This document shows positions 52,899-63,148 of a stretch of 64,000 nt of DNA, piece by piece. Made by a program: the position numbers and the translations under genes. Within the stretch, counting starts at the first letter, position 1. Each line of letters begins with the position of its first letter. Source of the stretch: Allochromatium vinosum DSM 180 (lineage in GTDB: Bacteria; Pseudomonadota; Gammaproteobacteria; Chromatiales; Chromatiaceae); assembly GCF_000025485.1 (NCBI RefSeq), contig NC_013851.1, positions 1,341,154 through 1,405,153 on the forward strand, in the 5' to 3' direction. The notes under the pieces were generated by a model, which worked only from the letters and a program-made list of their open reading frames with translations, searched no databases and was not told where the DNA came from.

Positions 52899-53294
52899 AT
52901 GGATAGACTCCAGCTTCCCCAGACCGAGCGCTCGCCCCTGGTCGATTTCGATTTCGACCGGCAGCAGCTGCGCCTTGAAGGCGAGTCCTACCCGGAGGAC
53001 GCGGCGGCCTTCTTCGGTCCGCTGATCGCGGCCCTGGATCGCTATCTGGAGCGTCTGCGGGCCGAGCCGCCCGCCTCGGCCCTGATCGTGGATCTGCGCC
53101 TCGCCTATTTCAACAGCAGTAGCGCCAAGGCGTTCATGAACATCTTCCAGCGTCTGGAAGCGGCGGCGCGCGACGGGATCGAGGTGCGGGTCAACTGGCA
53201 CTATCAGACCGATGACGAAACCATGATGGAGTTCGGCGAGGACTTCAGGGAGGATTTCCAGGCCGCTCGTTTCGAGCTGTGTGTCTTCGACTGA
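52899..53294 (+). CDS. siaC: SiaC-type regulatory phosphoprotein
   Basis: The 131-residue STAS-like protein belongs to the SiaC family. SiaC is phosphorylated by SiaB and dephosphorylated by SiaA; the unphosphorylated form activates the cyclase SiaD. The phosphosite region reads LAYFNSSSAKAF (Ser73-75), where Pseudomonas SiaC has a threonine (Thr68); a serine here is a conservative change. The gene begins 14 nt after siaB and ends 13 nt before the GGEEF gene. Confidence 0.82.
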   Translation: MDRLQLPQTERSPLVDFDFDRQQLRLEGESYPEDAAAFFGPLIAALDRYLERLRAEPPASALIVDLRLAYFNSSSAKAFMNIFQRLEAAARDGIEVRVNWHYQTDDETMMEFGEDFREDFQAARFELCVFD

Positions 53295-53307
53295 AACGGG
53301 ATCCCGT

Positions 53308-54129
53308 ATGTCCATCCACGACCTAGAGCCTCAGGAGACCTACTCGCTCTATGCCCACGAGGAGTCGGTCATCCGCCAGGCCGAGTCCATGCTGGGCAAG
53401 CTCGACGATGTCGCCAACGGGGTGCGCGTGCTGGCCCAGGCGTATCGCGAGGGCTATCGCGAGACGGTGCGGCTGGTGCGCATCAGCGATCGGATGCAGG
53501 AGGAACTGCATGCGGCCAATCGCACGCTCCTGGATCAGGCCGCCGATCTGCAACAGCTCAACGAAGTCTTGCACAAGGAAATCGAACGGCGCGAGGCGCT
53601 CGAACACGAGCTCAGGCGCATCGCCTCGCTCGACGAGCTGACCGGCACCCATACGCGGCGCCATGTGCTCGAACTCGGCGAGCACGAGCAGCGCCGGCGC
53701 GCCCGTCATGGCCATGATCTGGCGTTGCTCATGGTGGATCTCGATCACTTCAAGCGCGTCAACGATGGCTTCGGTCATGCCGCCGGTGATCAGGTGCTGC
53801 GTGATTTCGGTTTCCTGCTGCGCTCCTGTCTGCGCAAGGGTGATATCGCCGGGCGCTTCGGCGGCGAGGAATTCCTGGCGATCCTGCCCGAGACCGATCT
53901 GGCGACCGCCCGATCCATCGCCGAGCGTCTCTGCGATCGGGTGCGCGAGAACCGCACGCTGTGGAAGGATCACGTGCTGGCGGTCACGGTCAGCATCGGT
54001 CTGGTGACGGTTCACGGCGATGAGTCGCTGGACAAGGCCATCGCGCGCGCCGATCAGGCGCTCTATCTGGCCAAGCGTGCCGGGCGCGATCAGGTCATGG
54101 TCGGGACCGAGCCGGACGTTGATGACTAG
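53308..54129 (+). CDS. siaD: SiaD-type diguanylate cyclase
   Basis: The 273-residue protein has a helical coiled-coil N-terminus (about 15-110) and a GGDEF-family domain with an active GGEEF motif at 185-189 and ASLDELTGTHTRRH. It should make c-di-GMP when bound by unphosphorylated SiaC. No membrane segment is present. The ATG at 53308 follows AACGGGAT; its end overlaps the next gene by 8 nt. The arrangement after siaC is the same as in siaABCD. Confidence 0.85.
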   Translation: MSIHDLEPQETYSLYAHEESVIRQAESMLGKLDDVANGVRVLAQAYREGYRETVRLVRISDRMQEELHAANRTLLDQAADLQQLNEVLHKEIERREALEHELRRIASLDELTGTHTRRHVLELGEHEQRRRARHGHDLALLMVDLDHFKRVNDGFGHAAGDQVLRDFGFLLRSCLRKGDIAGRFGGEEFLAILPETDLATARSIAERLCDRVRENRTLWKDHVLAVTVSIGLVTVHGDESLDKAIARADQALYLAKRAGRDQVMVGTEPDVDD

Positions 54130-54928
54130 GGGCGCGCGCGCGAATGGCGCCACGGGGTGGGGCGATCGTGTCCTGGGTCTGCTCGTGCTCCTGGCGCTCA
54201 TCACGGGTGCGCCTGTTCCGGCGGCCGAGCACTATGTGGTGGGCGTGGAGAATATCGACTACCGACCCTATCAGGCTGGTCACGCCGGGGACTTCGAGGG
54301 CTTCGGGCGCGAACTGCTCGACGCCTTCGCCGCCGAGGCCGGCATTGTCTTCGAGTATCGGCCGCTGCCGCCACCGCGTCTGCTGGCGAGCCTGCTCCAG
54401 GATCGGGTCGACTTCAAATATCCCGACGACCCGGGCTGGACTCCCGAAGCGCGCGCCGGTCAGCTCATCCATTACAGCCGTCCCATCGTCGCCTACCTGG
54501 ACGGCACCCTGGTGCGGCCCGAGCGTCTCGAACAACCGGCGTCGATGCTGCGCGTACTCGGAACCGTGGTGGGTTTCACCCCGCTGGCCTGGCGCGCGGC
54601 GCTCGATTCGGGCGCCGTCAGTCTCAGGGAGAACGCCGATTTCAGTGCGCTCTTCCAGCAGGTTCTGAGCGGACGTGTCGATGGCGCCTATGCCAATGTC
54701 GCGGTGGCGCGCGATCAGTCGCGGCGTTTGCTCGGACATCCTGACGCCCTTGTCTTCGACCGTCGTCTTCCGTCCGCACGCGGCGACTATCGACTCTCGA
54801 CCCGCCATCATCCGGTTGTGATCGAACGCTTCGACCGCTGGCTCGTCGAGCGCGCCGACCGGATATCCGCGCTCAAGGAGCGCGCCGGTCTGAGCGAAAC
54901 GGATCGAAGCCGTGACGCAGTCGACTGA
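54122..54928 (+). CDS. Periplasmic amino-acid-type solute-binding protein (SBP_bac_3 fold) in the sia operon
   Basis: The 268-residue protein has a signal peptide (about residues 12-35, cut near PAAEH) and a bilobal-receptor pattern: YVVGVENIDYRPYQ, GFGRELLDAFAAEAGIVFEYRPLPPPRLLASLL and SRPIVAYLDGTLVRPE. No ABC permease or ATPase is adjacent, so it is more likely a sensory ligand-binding component than part of an importer. It overlaps siaD by 8 nt and siaA by 17 nt, so it is locked into this operon and may feed the membrane phosphatase. Confidence 0.75.
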   Translation: MTRGARANGATGWGDRVLGLLVLLALITGAPVPAAEHYVVGVENIDYRPYQAGHAGDFEGFGRELLDAFAAEAGIVFEYRPLPPPRLLASLLQDRVDFKYPDDPGWTPEARAGQLIHYSRPIVAYLDGTLVRPERLEQPASMLRVLGTVVGFTPLAWRAALDSGAVSLRENADFSALFQQVLSGRVDGAYANVAVARDQSRRLLGHPDALVFDRRLPSARGDYRLSTRHHPVVIERFDRWLVERADRISALKERAGLSETDRSRDAVD

Positions 54929-56657
54929 GCTCGCGGCCGGCACGACGCTCAGCCGTATTCCGCTTCGACATGGCCTGACTTTCAAACAGGCGGCCGTCAC
55001 GCTTCTGGTGGTCCTGCTGCTGGGGCTTTCGGTCGGTACGCTCGAACTGATCCTGGACTGGCGCGCCATGCGCGTCGAGGTCCGTGTGAATCTGGAAAAT
55101 ACCCTGGATCTGGTCGAGGGGTCGGCCGCCGAGGCGCTCTATCAGCTCAATCCCGAACTGGGGAGTCGGGTCGTCGATGGACTCCTGGTCTTCGATCTGG
55201 TGCGGTACGTCGAGCTGCGTGACGACTTCGGCCGGGTGCTCGCCAGTCGCCAGAACCCGCCCCTGGGCGCCAGTGCCTTTCATCGCTGGTCCGGGCTTTT
55301 CGCCGACATGACCGATTTCAGCCGACCGCTGCGTCAGGTCGAACCCGATGGTGCCCGGACCGAGGTCGGCGTACTCCGGGTCGAGCTGTCGCCCGAGCGG
55401 CTGACCGAGCGGTTCCTGCAACAGGCCGCACGTAGTGCCTTCTTCGGCGTTGCGCGCGCGGGCGGCATCTCGCTGCTGGTCGTGATCCTGTTCTATTTCA
55501 TGATCACCCGGCCGCTGCTCAGGCTGGCGCGCGCCGTCGCCGAGATCGACCCGACACGCCCGGGGTACTGGCCGACGCCCGAACTGCCCGGCCATGGGCA
55601 CGACGAACTGGGTCTGCTGCTGGCGCATCTGCGCCGGCTCCTGGGCGCCTCGCAGGATGGACTCGATCAGCGCGACCGGGCGCAGGCCGAGCTGACCGCG
55701 CTCACACGCGAGCTGGAGCAGCGCGTCCAGGAGCGCACCCAGGCACTCGAACAGGCCATGCTCGATCTGGAGACGCGCAAGGACGAAGTCGAGCGCGCCT
55801 TCGAAGAACTCGACTGGACCCATCGGCGTCTGAGTGAGGCCAATCGGCTCTTGCTCGAAAGTCATGCCTATGCACGGCGCATCCAGACCACGATGCTGCC
55901 CGATCCGGCGGTGCTCGGCGATGATGCCGGCGAACTCCGTGTCCACTGGGAGCCATTGCATCTGGTTGGCGGTGACTGGTATTGGCTGGAGCGGCGCGGC
56001 GATCAGTGCCTGATCCTGCTCGCCGACTGTACCGGGCATGGTGTGCCGGGCGCCTTCGTCACGCTGGTGCTGGCCTCGGTGACGGAGCAGGTGTTACGCG
56101 AGACGCCGGTCTGGGAGCCGGCGACGATCCTCGCCGACATCGACCGCCGGGTCAGGCGGCGTCTGGGTCAGGACCGATCGAGCGGCTGGACCGGGCTGGA
56201 TTCCGACGATGGACTCGACGCCGCCGTCCTGCTGTGGGAGGTCGGATCGGGCACTCTGGAGTTTGCCGGCGTGGGCAGCATTCCGCTGCTGTGCCTCGAC
56301 CCGGACAAGGGAATCGGCACGCTTCGCGGCACACGCGGCCATCTCGGCTACCAGAGTCTGAAGCCGCCGGCCGCCATCGCCACCCAGCGCCTCGTCCTGG
56401 CGCCCGGCGCGACCCTCTATCTGCTGACCGACGGTCTCACCGACCAGATGGGCGGCTCGCCGCGCCGCCTGCTTGGGCGGCGACGCCTCGTCGAATGGCT
56501 GGAGTCGCACGCCGCACTCGGTCTGAACGACCAGATCGCCGGGCTGTGCCGGATGCTCGCCGATTACCGCGCCGAGGAGTCGCGACGCGACGACATGACC
56601 CTGATCGCCTTCAGGCCGATCGTCAGGCCGCCGCTCGGAGCGGACGGGATCAAATGA
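54912..56657 (+). CDS. siaA: SiaA-type membrane PP2C/SpoIIE phosphatase
   Basis: The 581-residue protein has an N-terminal helix (about 25-45), a periplasmic sensor region, a second helix (about 180-200), HAMP-like and coiled-coil segments, and a C-terminal SpoIIE/PP2C phosphatase domain. Metal-binding aspartates lie in VGGDWYWLE, LLADCTGHGVPGAF and RRDDMTLIAF. It should dephosphorylate SiaC. It starts with GTG at 54912 inside the preceding gene. In Pseudomonas siaA comes first; here it comes last. Confidence 0.85.
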   Translation: MTQSTELAAGTTLSRIPLRHGLTFKQAAVTLLVVLLLGLSVGTLELILDWRAMRVEVRVNLENTLDLVEGSAAEALYQLNPELGSRVVDGLLVFDLVRYVELRDDFGRVLASRQNPPLGASAFHRWSGLFADMTDFSRPLRQVEPDGARTEVGVLRVELSPERLTERFLQQAARSAFFGVARAGGISLLVVILFYFMITRPLLRLARAVAEIDPTRPGYWPTPELPGHGHDELGLLLAHLRRLLGASQDGLDQRDRAQAELTALTRELEQRVQERTQALEQAMLDLETRKDEVERAFEELDWTHRRLSEANRLLLESHAYARRIQTTMLPDPAVLGDDAGELRVHWEPLHLVGGDWYWLERRGDQCLILLADCTGHGVPGAFVTLVLASVTEQVLRETPVWEPATILADIDRRVRRRLGQDRSSGWTGLDSDDGLDAAVLLWEVGSGTLEFAGVGSIPLLCLDPDKGIGTLRGTRGHLGYQSLKPPAAIATQRLVLAPGATLYLLTDGLTDQMGGSPRRLLGRRRLVEWLESHAALGLNDQIAGLCRMLADYRAEESRRDDMTLIAFRPIVRPPLGADGIK

Positions 56658-57129
56658 TGTCGGTGATCGTCCACTGGGTACCGATCCGCGACAGACGGAT
56701 GTGGGTGGCGTTCTCGCCGAGCCGGCCGAGCCGGATCAGGAAGCGGTCGTAGGACTCGAAGAAGGCGAAATCGACCGCGCCGATCAGATAGGGCGGACTC
56801 TGGCCCGTGACGCGCGTGATCGCATCGCCCAGCGCCTCGCGCACCCAGTCGAGCGTGATGGTCTGCTCCAGGGCCGAATCGCCCAGCCGCTCGACATTCT
56901 GCTGAATCCAGCCGCTGACGCTCTGCGGATCGGCCGCCGGAAGCATGCCGCTCACCCCGGCCGACAGACGGCGCTTGTAATTGGCGCGGATGGCTGGAAG
57001 ATCCACCAGGGTGGCCAGCTCGGTCGTGTCCGGGCGCACGAGGGCGCCGTCGAGCCGATAGAGGCTGTAATAGGGCCAGAGACCATAGGCGATGAGCGCC
57101 AGGAGCAGGAGATAACCGATGAATCGCAT
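56650..57129 (-). CDS. DUF2939 family protein
   Basis: The 159-residue protein has an N-terminal hydrophobic helix (residues 4-20) and an exported-looking domain with ATLVDLPAIRANYKRRL and SYDRFLIRLGR, matching DUF2939. Function unknown; a membrane-anchored periplasmic protein is likely. The 3' end overlaps siaA by 8 nt in convergent orientation. It is divergent from cca, whose start is 36 nt away. Confidence 0.75.
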   Translation of the reverse strand: MRFIGYLLLLALIAYGLWPYYSLYRLDGALVRPDTTELATLVDLPAIRANYKRRLSAGVSGMLPAADPQSVSGWIQQNVERLGDSALEQTITLDWVREALGDAITRVTGQSPPYLIGAVDFAFFESYDRFLIRLGRLGENATHIRLSRIGTQWTITDII

Positions 57130-57164
57130 GAGCGTCGTCTCAGTGTCAGTAGTGGAGCGATCGA

Positions 57165-58433
57165 TTGAAGTCTAAACCCTTTAGCGGCGCGGGCGCGACC
57201 CAGGGACTCGAAACCTATCTGGTCGGCGGCGCCGTGCGCGACCTTTTGCTCGGACGCACCACGCACGAGCACGACTATGTGGTGGTCGGCGCCAGCGTCG
57301 AGGAGATGCTGGCCCGAGGTTTTCGGCAGGTCGGCAAGGATTTCCCGGTCTTCCTGCACCCGGAGAACCAGGACGAGTACGCGCTCGCCCGCACCGAGCG
57401 CAAGACCGCGCCCGGTTATCGCGGCTTCCAGGTCCAGGCCCACCCTGACGTGACGCTGGAAGAGGACCTGCTGCGGCGTGATCTCACGGTCAATGCCATG
57501 GCGATGGACGCCGACGGCCGGGTGATCGACCCGCATGGCGGTCTGGCCGACCTGAAAGCGCGTATCCTGCGCCACGTCTCGCCGGCCTTCGCCGAAGATC
57601 CGGTGCGCATCCTGCGTCTGGCGCGGCTGGCCACGCGCTTCGTCGGACTCGGTTTTCGCATCGCCGAGGAGACGCTTGAGCTGACGCGCGCCATGGTCGC
57701 GGCCGGCGAGGTCGACGCCCTGGTGCCGGATCGCGTCTGGCAGGAGATGTCGCGCGCGCTCGGCGAGGAGCGGCCCGCGCGCTTCTTCGAGGTGTTGCGC
57801 GACTGCGGCGCCCTGGCGCGTCTGCTACCCGAGATCGACCGTCTCTGGGGCGTGCCCCAGACCCCGAAATGGCACCCGGAGATCGACACCGGGGTGCATG
57901 TGATGATGGTGCTCGACATGGCGGCGCGGATCTCGCCCGAGCTGGAGGTCCGTTTCGCCGCGCTCTGTCACGACCTGGGCAAGGGCACCACGCCGCCCGA
58001 GATCCTGCCCAGCCATCATGGCCACGAGGAACGCGGTCTGCCGATGGTGGAGGCCATCTGCGACCGCTTCCGCGTCCCCAACCGCTGCCGCGAGCTGGCG
58101 CGCCTGACCGCCGCCGAGCATGGCCGGGTCCACAAGGTCGATGAACTGCGCACCGGCACCATCCTGGATCTCTTCGAGCGCACCGACGCCTTCCGCCGTC
58201 CCGAACGCTTCGAACAACTGCTGGTCGCCTGCGAGGCCGATTTTCGCGGGCGCGGCGACTATGCCGAGCGTTCGTATCCGCAGGCCGATGTCTGGCGCCG
58301 TCTGTTCGAAGCCGCCGCAGCGGTCGACGCCGGTGCCATCGCACGCGCGGCGCGTGAGCCGCGCCTGATCCATCAGCGCATCCGCGCCGCGCGGCTGGAG
58401 TCCATCGGGCGCGTTCGTCCGGATTTGTCTTGA
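57165..58433 (+). CDS. cca: Multifunctional CCA-tRNA nucleotidyltransferase / phosphohydrolase
   Basis: The 422-residue enzyme adds or repairs the tRNA CCA end. The class II head has VGGAVRDLLLGR and a metal-binding motif reading E-H-D (HEHDYVVVG) in place of the D-R-D of the E. coli enzyme. LLRRDLTVNAMAMD, FAEDPVRILRLARLATRF and RVWQEMSRAL follow, then an HD phosphohydrolase domain (CHDLGKGTTP, HGHEERG). The start is TTG at 57165 with GGAG 8 nt upstream. Length is typical. Confidence 0.93.
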   Translation: MKSKPFSGAGATQGLETYLVGGAVRDLLLGRTTHEHDYVVVGASVEEMLARGFRQVGKDFPVFLHPENQDEYALARTERKTAPGYRGFQVQAHPDVTLEEDLLRRDLTVNAMAMDADGRVIDPHGGLADLKARILRHVSPAFAEDPVRILRLARLATRFVGLGFRIAEETLELTRAMVAAGEVDALVPDRVWQEMSRALGEERPARFFEVLRDCGALARLLPEIDRLWGVPQTPKWHPEIDTGVHVMMVLDMAARISPELEVRFAALCHDLGKGTTPPEILPSHHGHEERGLPMVEAICDRFRVPNRCRELARLTAAEHGRVHKVDELRTGTILDLFERTDAFRRPERFEQLLVACEADFRGRGDYAERSYPQADVWRRLFEAAAAVDAGAIARAAREPRLIHQRIRAARLESIGRVRPDLS

Positions 58434-58498
58434 TGCCGTGCATGTCGCATCATGCGTTTCCCTGATCGAACGAAACCTCAAGAACCCAAAGATTGCCG

Positions 58499-60745
58499 AT
58501 GCCGGACACTGCCATCTACACCGCCGAGGGCCTCGAACGCCGCCCGCTGAAGGACTTCACCGAAAAGGCGTATCTGGACTATTCCATGTACGTCATCCTC
58601 GACCGCGCCCTGCCGCACATCGGCGACGGCCTGAAGCCCGTGCAGCGGCGCATCCTCTATGCCATGTCCGAACTCGGACTCTCGGCCACGGCCAAGTTCA
58701 AGAAGTCCGCCCGCACCGTCGGCGACGTGCTCGGCAAGTTCCATCCGCACGGCGACTCGGCCTGTTACGAAGCCATGGTGCTCATGGCCCAGTCGTTCAG
58801 CTATCGCTATCCGCTGATCGACGGGCAGGGCAACTGGGGTTCACCCGACGATCCCAAGTCGTTCGCCGCCATGCGCTACACCGAGTCGCGGCTGACGCCC
58901 TATGCCGAGCTACTGCTGGCCGAGGCCGATCAGGGCACCATCGACTGGCAGCCCAACTTCGACGGCACGCTCGACGAGCCGCGCCTGCTCCCGGCGCGCC
59001 TGCCGAACCTGCTGCTCAACGGCGCCACCGGCATCGCGGTCGGCATGGCCACCGACATCCCGGCGCACAATCTGCGCGAGGTCGCCCGCGCCTGCATCCA
59101 TCTGCTCGAACATCCGGACGCGACCCTCGAAGACCTGGTCCGGATCATCCCCGCGCCCGACTTCCCGACCGAGGCCGAGATCGTCACGCCCGCCGACGAG
59201 ATCCTCAAGCTCTACCGCACCGGCAACGGCAGTCTCCGGCAGCGCGCCCGCTACACCCGCGAGCAGGGCGACATCGTCATCACCGCCTTGCCGTATCAGG
59301 TCTCGGGTAGCCGGGTGCTGGAGCAGATCGCCGCGCAGTTCAACGCCAAGAAACTGCCCATGATCGAGGACTTCCGCGACGAGTCCGATCATGAGTATCC
59401 GACCCGTCTGGTCATCGTTCCGCGCTCCAACCGGGTCGACGTCGAGCGGCTGATGTCGCATCTGTTCGCGACCACGGATCTAGAGCGCAGCTATCGCGTC
59501 AATCTCAACCTGATCGCGCTCAACGGCCGCCCGCGCGTCATGGATCTGCGCGAGATCCTGAGCGAGTGGCTGATCTATCGCACCGAGACCGTGCGCCGAC
59601 GGCTCCAGCACCGGCTGGAGAAGGTGCTGGAACGCCTGCATCTGCTCGACGGCCTGCTGATCGCCTTCCTCAATCTCGACGAGGTGATCCGCATCGTGCG
59701 CACCGAGGATGAGCCAAGGCCGGTGCTGATGGAGCGTTTCGGACTGACCGAGCCGCAGGCCGACTATGTGCTCAACACCCGCCTGCGCCAGCTCGCGCGT
59801 CTGGAAGAGATGAAGATCCGCGCCGAACAGGCCGAACTGGCCGCCGAACGCGACGGTTTGCAGCGTCTGCTGGGCGACGAGCGCGCGCTCAAGGGTCTGG
59901 TCCGCGACGAGATCGCCGCCGATGCCGAGCGCTATGGCGACGCACGTCGCTCGCCCCTGGTCGAACGCGCCGCCGCTGCCGCCATCGACGAAACCGAGCT
60001 GACTCCGAGCGAACCGCTGACCGTCGTCCTGTCCGAAAAGGGCTGGGTGCGCGCCGCCAAGGGGCACGAAGTCGATGCGACCACCCTGAGCTATCGTGCC
60101 GGCGACGCCTTCCTGAGTCTGGCGCGACTGCGCAGCAACCAGACCGCCGTCTTCCTCGACTCGACCGGGCGCAGTTATGCGCTCCCGGCGCATACCTTCC
60201 CCTCGGCGCGCGGCCAGGGCGAGCCGCTCACCGGACGGCTCGACCCGCCGCCCGGCGCGCGCTTCGTCACCGTGCTCGGCGACAACGCTGAGACGCGCTA
60301 TCTGCTCGCCTCCGATGCCGGCTATGGCTTCATCGTCCGCTTCGATGAGCTGATCGCCAAGCCCAAGGGCGGCAAGGCGGTGCTGACCCTGCCGGACGGG
60401 GCGCGCCTCCTGGACCCGGTGCGTATCGCCGGGATCGAAGGCTCCAGCGTAGCCGCCGTCACCACGGCCGGGCATCTGCTCCTGTTCCCGCTCGCCGAAC
60501 TGCCCGAGATGGCGCGCGGCAAGGGCAACAAGATCATCGGCATCCCCGCCGGACGCGCCGGTGCCGAGGGCGAGCGTCTGATCGCCGTCGCCGTGGTGGG
60601 GGAGGGCGCGAACCTGACCGTCCTGTCCGGCAAGCGCGAACTCACGCTCAAGCCCGCTGATCTCGCGCTCTACCGTGGCGAGCGTGGACGGCGTGGTAAA
60701 CTGCTGCCGCGCGGTTTTCAGCGAGTGGAGGGGCTGCGGGTCTGA
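58499..60745 (+). CDS. parC: DNA topoisomerase IV subunit A
   Basis: ParC (748 aa) is the cleavage subunit that decatenates daughter chromosomes. The catalytic tyrosine is Tyr127 in [10 protein letters not shown]; the quinolone-resistance region [14 protein letters not shown] keeps the sensitive-type Ser and Glu. [19 protein letters not shown] and the C-terminal beta-pinwheel follow. A TTG two codons upstream is open, but the ATG at 58499 gives the family N-terminus. No parE is adjacent. Confidence 0.96.
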   Translation: MPDTAIYTAEGLERRPLKDFTEKAYLDYSMYVILDRALPHIGDGLKPVQRRILYAMSELGLSATAKFKKSARTVGDVLGKFHPHGDSACYEAMVLMAQSFSYRYPLIDGQGNWGSPDDPKSFAAMRYTESRLTPYAELLLAEADQGTIDWQPNFDGTLDEPRLLPARLPNLLLNGATGIAVGMATDIPAHNLREVARACIHLLEHPDATLEDLVRIIPAPDFPTEAEIVTPADEILKLYRTGNGSLRQRARYTREQGDIVITALPYQVSGSRVLEQIAAQFNAKKLPMIEDFRDESDHEYPTRLVIVPRSNRVDVERLMSHLFATTDLERSYRVNLNLIALNGRPRVMDLREILSEWLIYRTETVRRRLQHRLEKVLERLHLLDGLLIAFLNLDEVIRIVRTEDEPRPVLMERFGLTEPQADYVLNTRLRQLARLEEMKIRAEQAELAAERDGLQRLLGDERALKGLVRDEIAADAERYGDARRSPLVERAAAAAIDETELTPSEPLTVVLSEKGWVRAAKGHEVDATTLSYRAGDAFLSLARLRSNQTAVFLDSTGRSYALPAHTFPSARGQGEPLTGRLDPPPGARFVTVLGDNAETRYLLASDAGYGFIVRFDELIAKPKGGKAVLTLPDGARLLDPVRIAGIEGSSVAAVTTAGHLLLFPLAELPEMARGKGNKIIGIPAGRAGAEGERLIAVAVVGEGANLTVLSGKRELTLKPADLALYRGERGRRGKLLPRGFQRVEGLRV

Positions 60746-60892
60746 GCGGGCGACTTGGCGCTGTTTCCGAGAATCGCCCCACGGCTTTGCCGGGTCCACA
60801 CAAACTGGAGATCCCTTGTCAACTGTCATTAGATCGATGGTCCGCGCCGGACAGGAAGGACAACGCCCCCTCGACCTCATACCGGAGACTCA

Positions 60893-62014
60893 ATGATGGA
60901 TGCTGGTCTGGCGACGATCCTCATCGTCGACGACTCGCCCGAGAACCTGGCGGTGCTCAGCGAGTTGCTGCAAACCGACTACCGCGTGCGCGCCGCCACA
61001 TCGGGTGACAAGGCGCTGCGTGTGGTCAAGACCGCACCCAAACCGGATCTGATCCTGCTCGACGTCATGATGCCGGAGATGGACGGTTACGAAGTCTTCT
61101 CCCGTCTGCGCGCCGACAGTGAGACGCGCGACATTCCGGTCATCTTCGTCACCGCCATGGACAGCACCGAGGCCGAGATCCGCGGGTTGGACGTCGGCGC
61201 GGTCGACTACATCGCCAAGCCGATCGTGCCGCCGATCCTGCGTGCGCGCGTCCACACCCAGCTCGAACTCAAACAGGCGCGCGACTGGCTCAAGAACCAG
61301 AACGACTATCTGGAGATCGAGCTGGCGCGACGCATGAGCGAGAATCTGGTGGTTCAGGACGTCAGCATCCATGCCCTGGCGCATCTGGCCGAGATCCGCG
61401 ACCCCGAGACCGGCAACCATCTGCGCCGCACCCAGGGCTATGTCCGCGCGCTGGCCGAGTACCTGTCCGATCATCCGCGTTTCGCCGATTTCCTCACGCC
61501 GCATGCCATCGATCTGCTGGTCAAGTCCGCGCCCCTGCACGACATCGGCAAGGTCGGCATCCCGGATCACATCCTGCTCAAACCCGGCAAGCTCACGCCC
61601 GAAGAGTGGGAGATCATGAAGACCCACGCCAAACTCGGGCGCGATGCCATCGAGCAGGCCGAGCGCGACGTCGACCGACCGCTCGAGTTCCTCGTCATGG
61701 CCAAGGACATCGCCCACTACCATCACGAGCGCTGGGACGGCAAGGGTTATCCCGAGGGACTGGCCGGCGACGACATCCCCATCGCCGCACGGCTCATGGC
61801 GTTGGCCGACGTCTTCGATGCGCTCATTTCGCAGCGCGTCTACAAGCCGCCGATGTCCTTCGAGGAAGCCTACACGATCATCGTCGCCGGGCGTGGAACC
61901 CATTTCGATCCCGACGTGGTGGATGCCTTCATCATCCGCTTCGATGAATTCCAGGACATCGCGATCCGTTACGGCGAGGCCGAGACGGCGGCTCTGGCAT
62001 TCGCCGTCGGTTGA
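60893..62014 (+). CDS. Response regulator with HD-GYP c-di-GMP phosphodiesterase domain
   Basis: The 373-residue protein has a receiver domain (about 1-125, phospho-Asp in LILLDVMMPEMDGYE, Lys in IAKPI), a linker helix and an HD-GYP domain with the HDIGKVGIPDHILLKPGKL core, HHERWDGKGYPEGL (GYP present) and MALADVFDAL. It should hydrolyse c-di-GMP. No histidine kinase is adjacent. ATG-ATG at 60893/60896 gives two near-equal starts. Confidence 0.9.
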   Translation: MMDAGLATILIVDDSPENLAVLSELLQTDYRVRAATSGDKALRVVKTAPKPDLILLDVMMPEMDGYEVFSRLRADSETRDIPVIFVTAMDSTEAEIRGLDVGAVDYIAKPIVPPILRARVHTQLELKQARDWLKNQNDYLEIELARRMSENLVVQDVSIHALAHLAEIRDPETGNHLRRTQGYVRALAEYLSDHPRFADFLTPHAIDLLVKSAPLHDIGKVGIPDHILLKPGKLTPEEWEIMKTHAKLGRDAIEQAERDVDRPLEFLVMAKDIAHYHHERWDGKGYPEGLAGDDIPIAARLMALADVFDALISQRVYKPPMSFEEAYTIIVAGRGTHFDPDVVDAFIIRFDEFQDIAIRYGEAETAALAFAVG

Positions 62015-62025
62015 TGGGGCGCGGT

Positions 62026-62457
62026 CTATAACCGAATCTTGTGGTGATCGGGTTCGTAGCCGCGTTCGCGATACGCCCGAAAACGCTCGCGTCCGGCCTG
62101 ACGCACCGCCGGGTCGTTGTCGACCAGATCGCACAGCCGTTCGAAGCGTTCCAATCCCGCCGGCAGTGCGCGTGAGAGATTGAGGAGCACCGGGCAGCCG
62201 TGTTCCGAGGCGCCGTCCAGGCTGATGAGGATGGGGGTCAGGTCCGTATCCACTGTCCCGACCAGACCATGCGGCAGGAAACTCTCCTGCCGCATGGTCC
62301 AGAGCAGACGGTCGAGATGGCGCGCCTCCTCGCGATCGGGGCAGAGGATGAGTACGCGCAGATCCTGGGCGCGGATACGCTCGACGAGCCGACAGGCCAG
62401 GATGAAGCGATCACCCCGGCTGTCGGGTTCGAGACTGTAGAAATCGACTCGAGTCAC
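62026..62457 (-). CDS. holC: DNA polymerase III subunit chi (HolC)
   Basis: The 143-residue protein begins VTRVDFYSLEPDSRGDRFILACRL and contains ILCPDREEARHLDRLLWT and HGCPVLLNLS, which are HolC features. Chi links the clamp-loader complex to single-stranded DNA-binding protein. The frame continues far upstream, but GTG at 62457 gives the family length. It is convergent with the HD-GYP gene, 11 nt away. Confidence 0.85.
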   Translation of the reverse strand: MTRVDFYSLEPDSRGDRFILACRLVERIRAQDLRVLILCPDREEARHLDRLLWTMRQESFLPHGLVGTVDTDLTPILISLDGASEHGCPVLLNLSRALPAGLERFERLCDLVDNDPAVRQAGRERFRAYRERGYEPDHHKIRL

Positions 62458-62507
62458 GTCGCGACCGGCTCGTCTTCGCGTTGCTCCGCGTTCCAGGTGT
62501 TCACGGC

Positions 62508-63023
62508 CTAGAAGCCGTCGGTCGAGGTGAAGAGTCCGACGCGCAGATCCTTGGCGGTATAGATGGTGCGTCCGTCGACCTGGACCACGCCGTCGCCGAT
62601 GCCGAGCACCAGCTTGCGGCTGATGACGCGCTTCATGTCGATGTGATACGTCACCTTGCTCGCCGTCGGCAGCACCTGACCGGTGAACTTGACCTCGCCC
62701 ACACCCAGTGCCCGGCCATGTCCGGGATTGCCGATCCAGCCCAGATAGAAGCCGACCATCTGCCAGAGCGCGTCGAGTCCCAGACAGCCGGGCATCACCG
62801 GATCGCCCGGAAAGTGGCACTCGAAGAACCAGAGATCCGGGCGGATGTCGAGTTCGGCCAGGATCTCGCCCTTGCCGTTGGCGCCGCCGAAGTTGGCGAT
62901 GCGCACGATGCGATCCATCATCAGCATGTTGGGCGTCGGCAACTGGGCATTGCCCGGGCCGAACATCTCGCCGCGCCCGCAGGCGAGCAGTTCATCGCGA
63001 GTGAAAGAGGCTTCTTTGTTCAC
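62508..63023 (-). CDS. fabA: 3-hydroxyacyl-ACP dehydratase/isomerase FabA
   Basis: FabA (171 aa) dehydrates 3-hydroxydecanoyl-ACP and isomerises the product, the branch point to unsaturated fatty acids. The catalytic His is in [13 protein letters not shown] and the Asp in LGLDALWQM. It starts with GTG at 63023 after AGGA. The usual partner fabB is not in the window. It is on the same strand as holC, with 50 nt between them. Confidence 0.95.
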   Translation of the reverse strand: MNKEASFTRDELLACGRGEMFGPGNAQLPTPNMLMMDRIVRIANFGGANGKGEILAELDIRPDLWFFECHFPGDPVMPGCLGLDALWQMVGFYLGWIGNPGHGRALGVGEVKFTGQVLPTASKVTYHIDMKRVISRKLVLGIGDGVVQVDGRTIYTAKDLRVGLFTSTDGF

Positions 63024-63148
63024 ATTCGATCCTAGATTGAGGCACGCGGGGCGTGCTGGAGGCCGGGCGACACAGGGCCGCGTCAGGCGTTGGGGGTTGA
63101 TTTCGAGGCGGCGGCTCCACCCGGACGATGGAGTCCGCCCGCCGGGTT

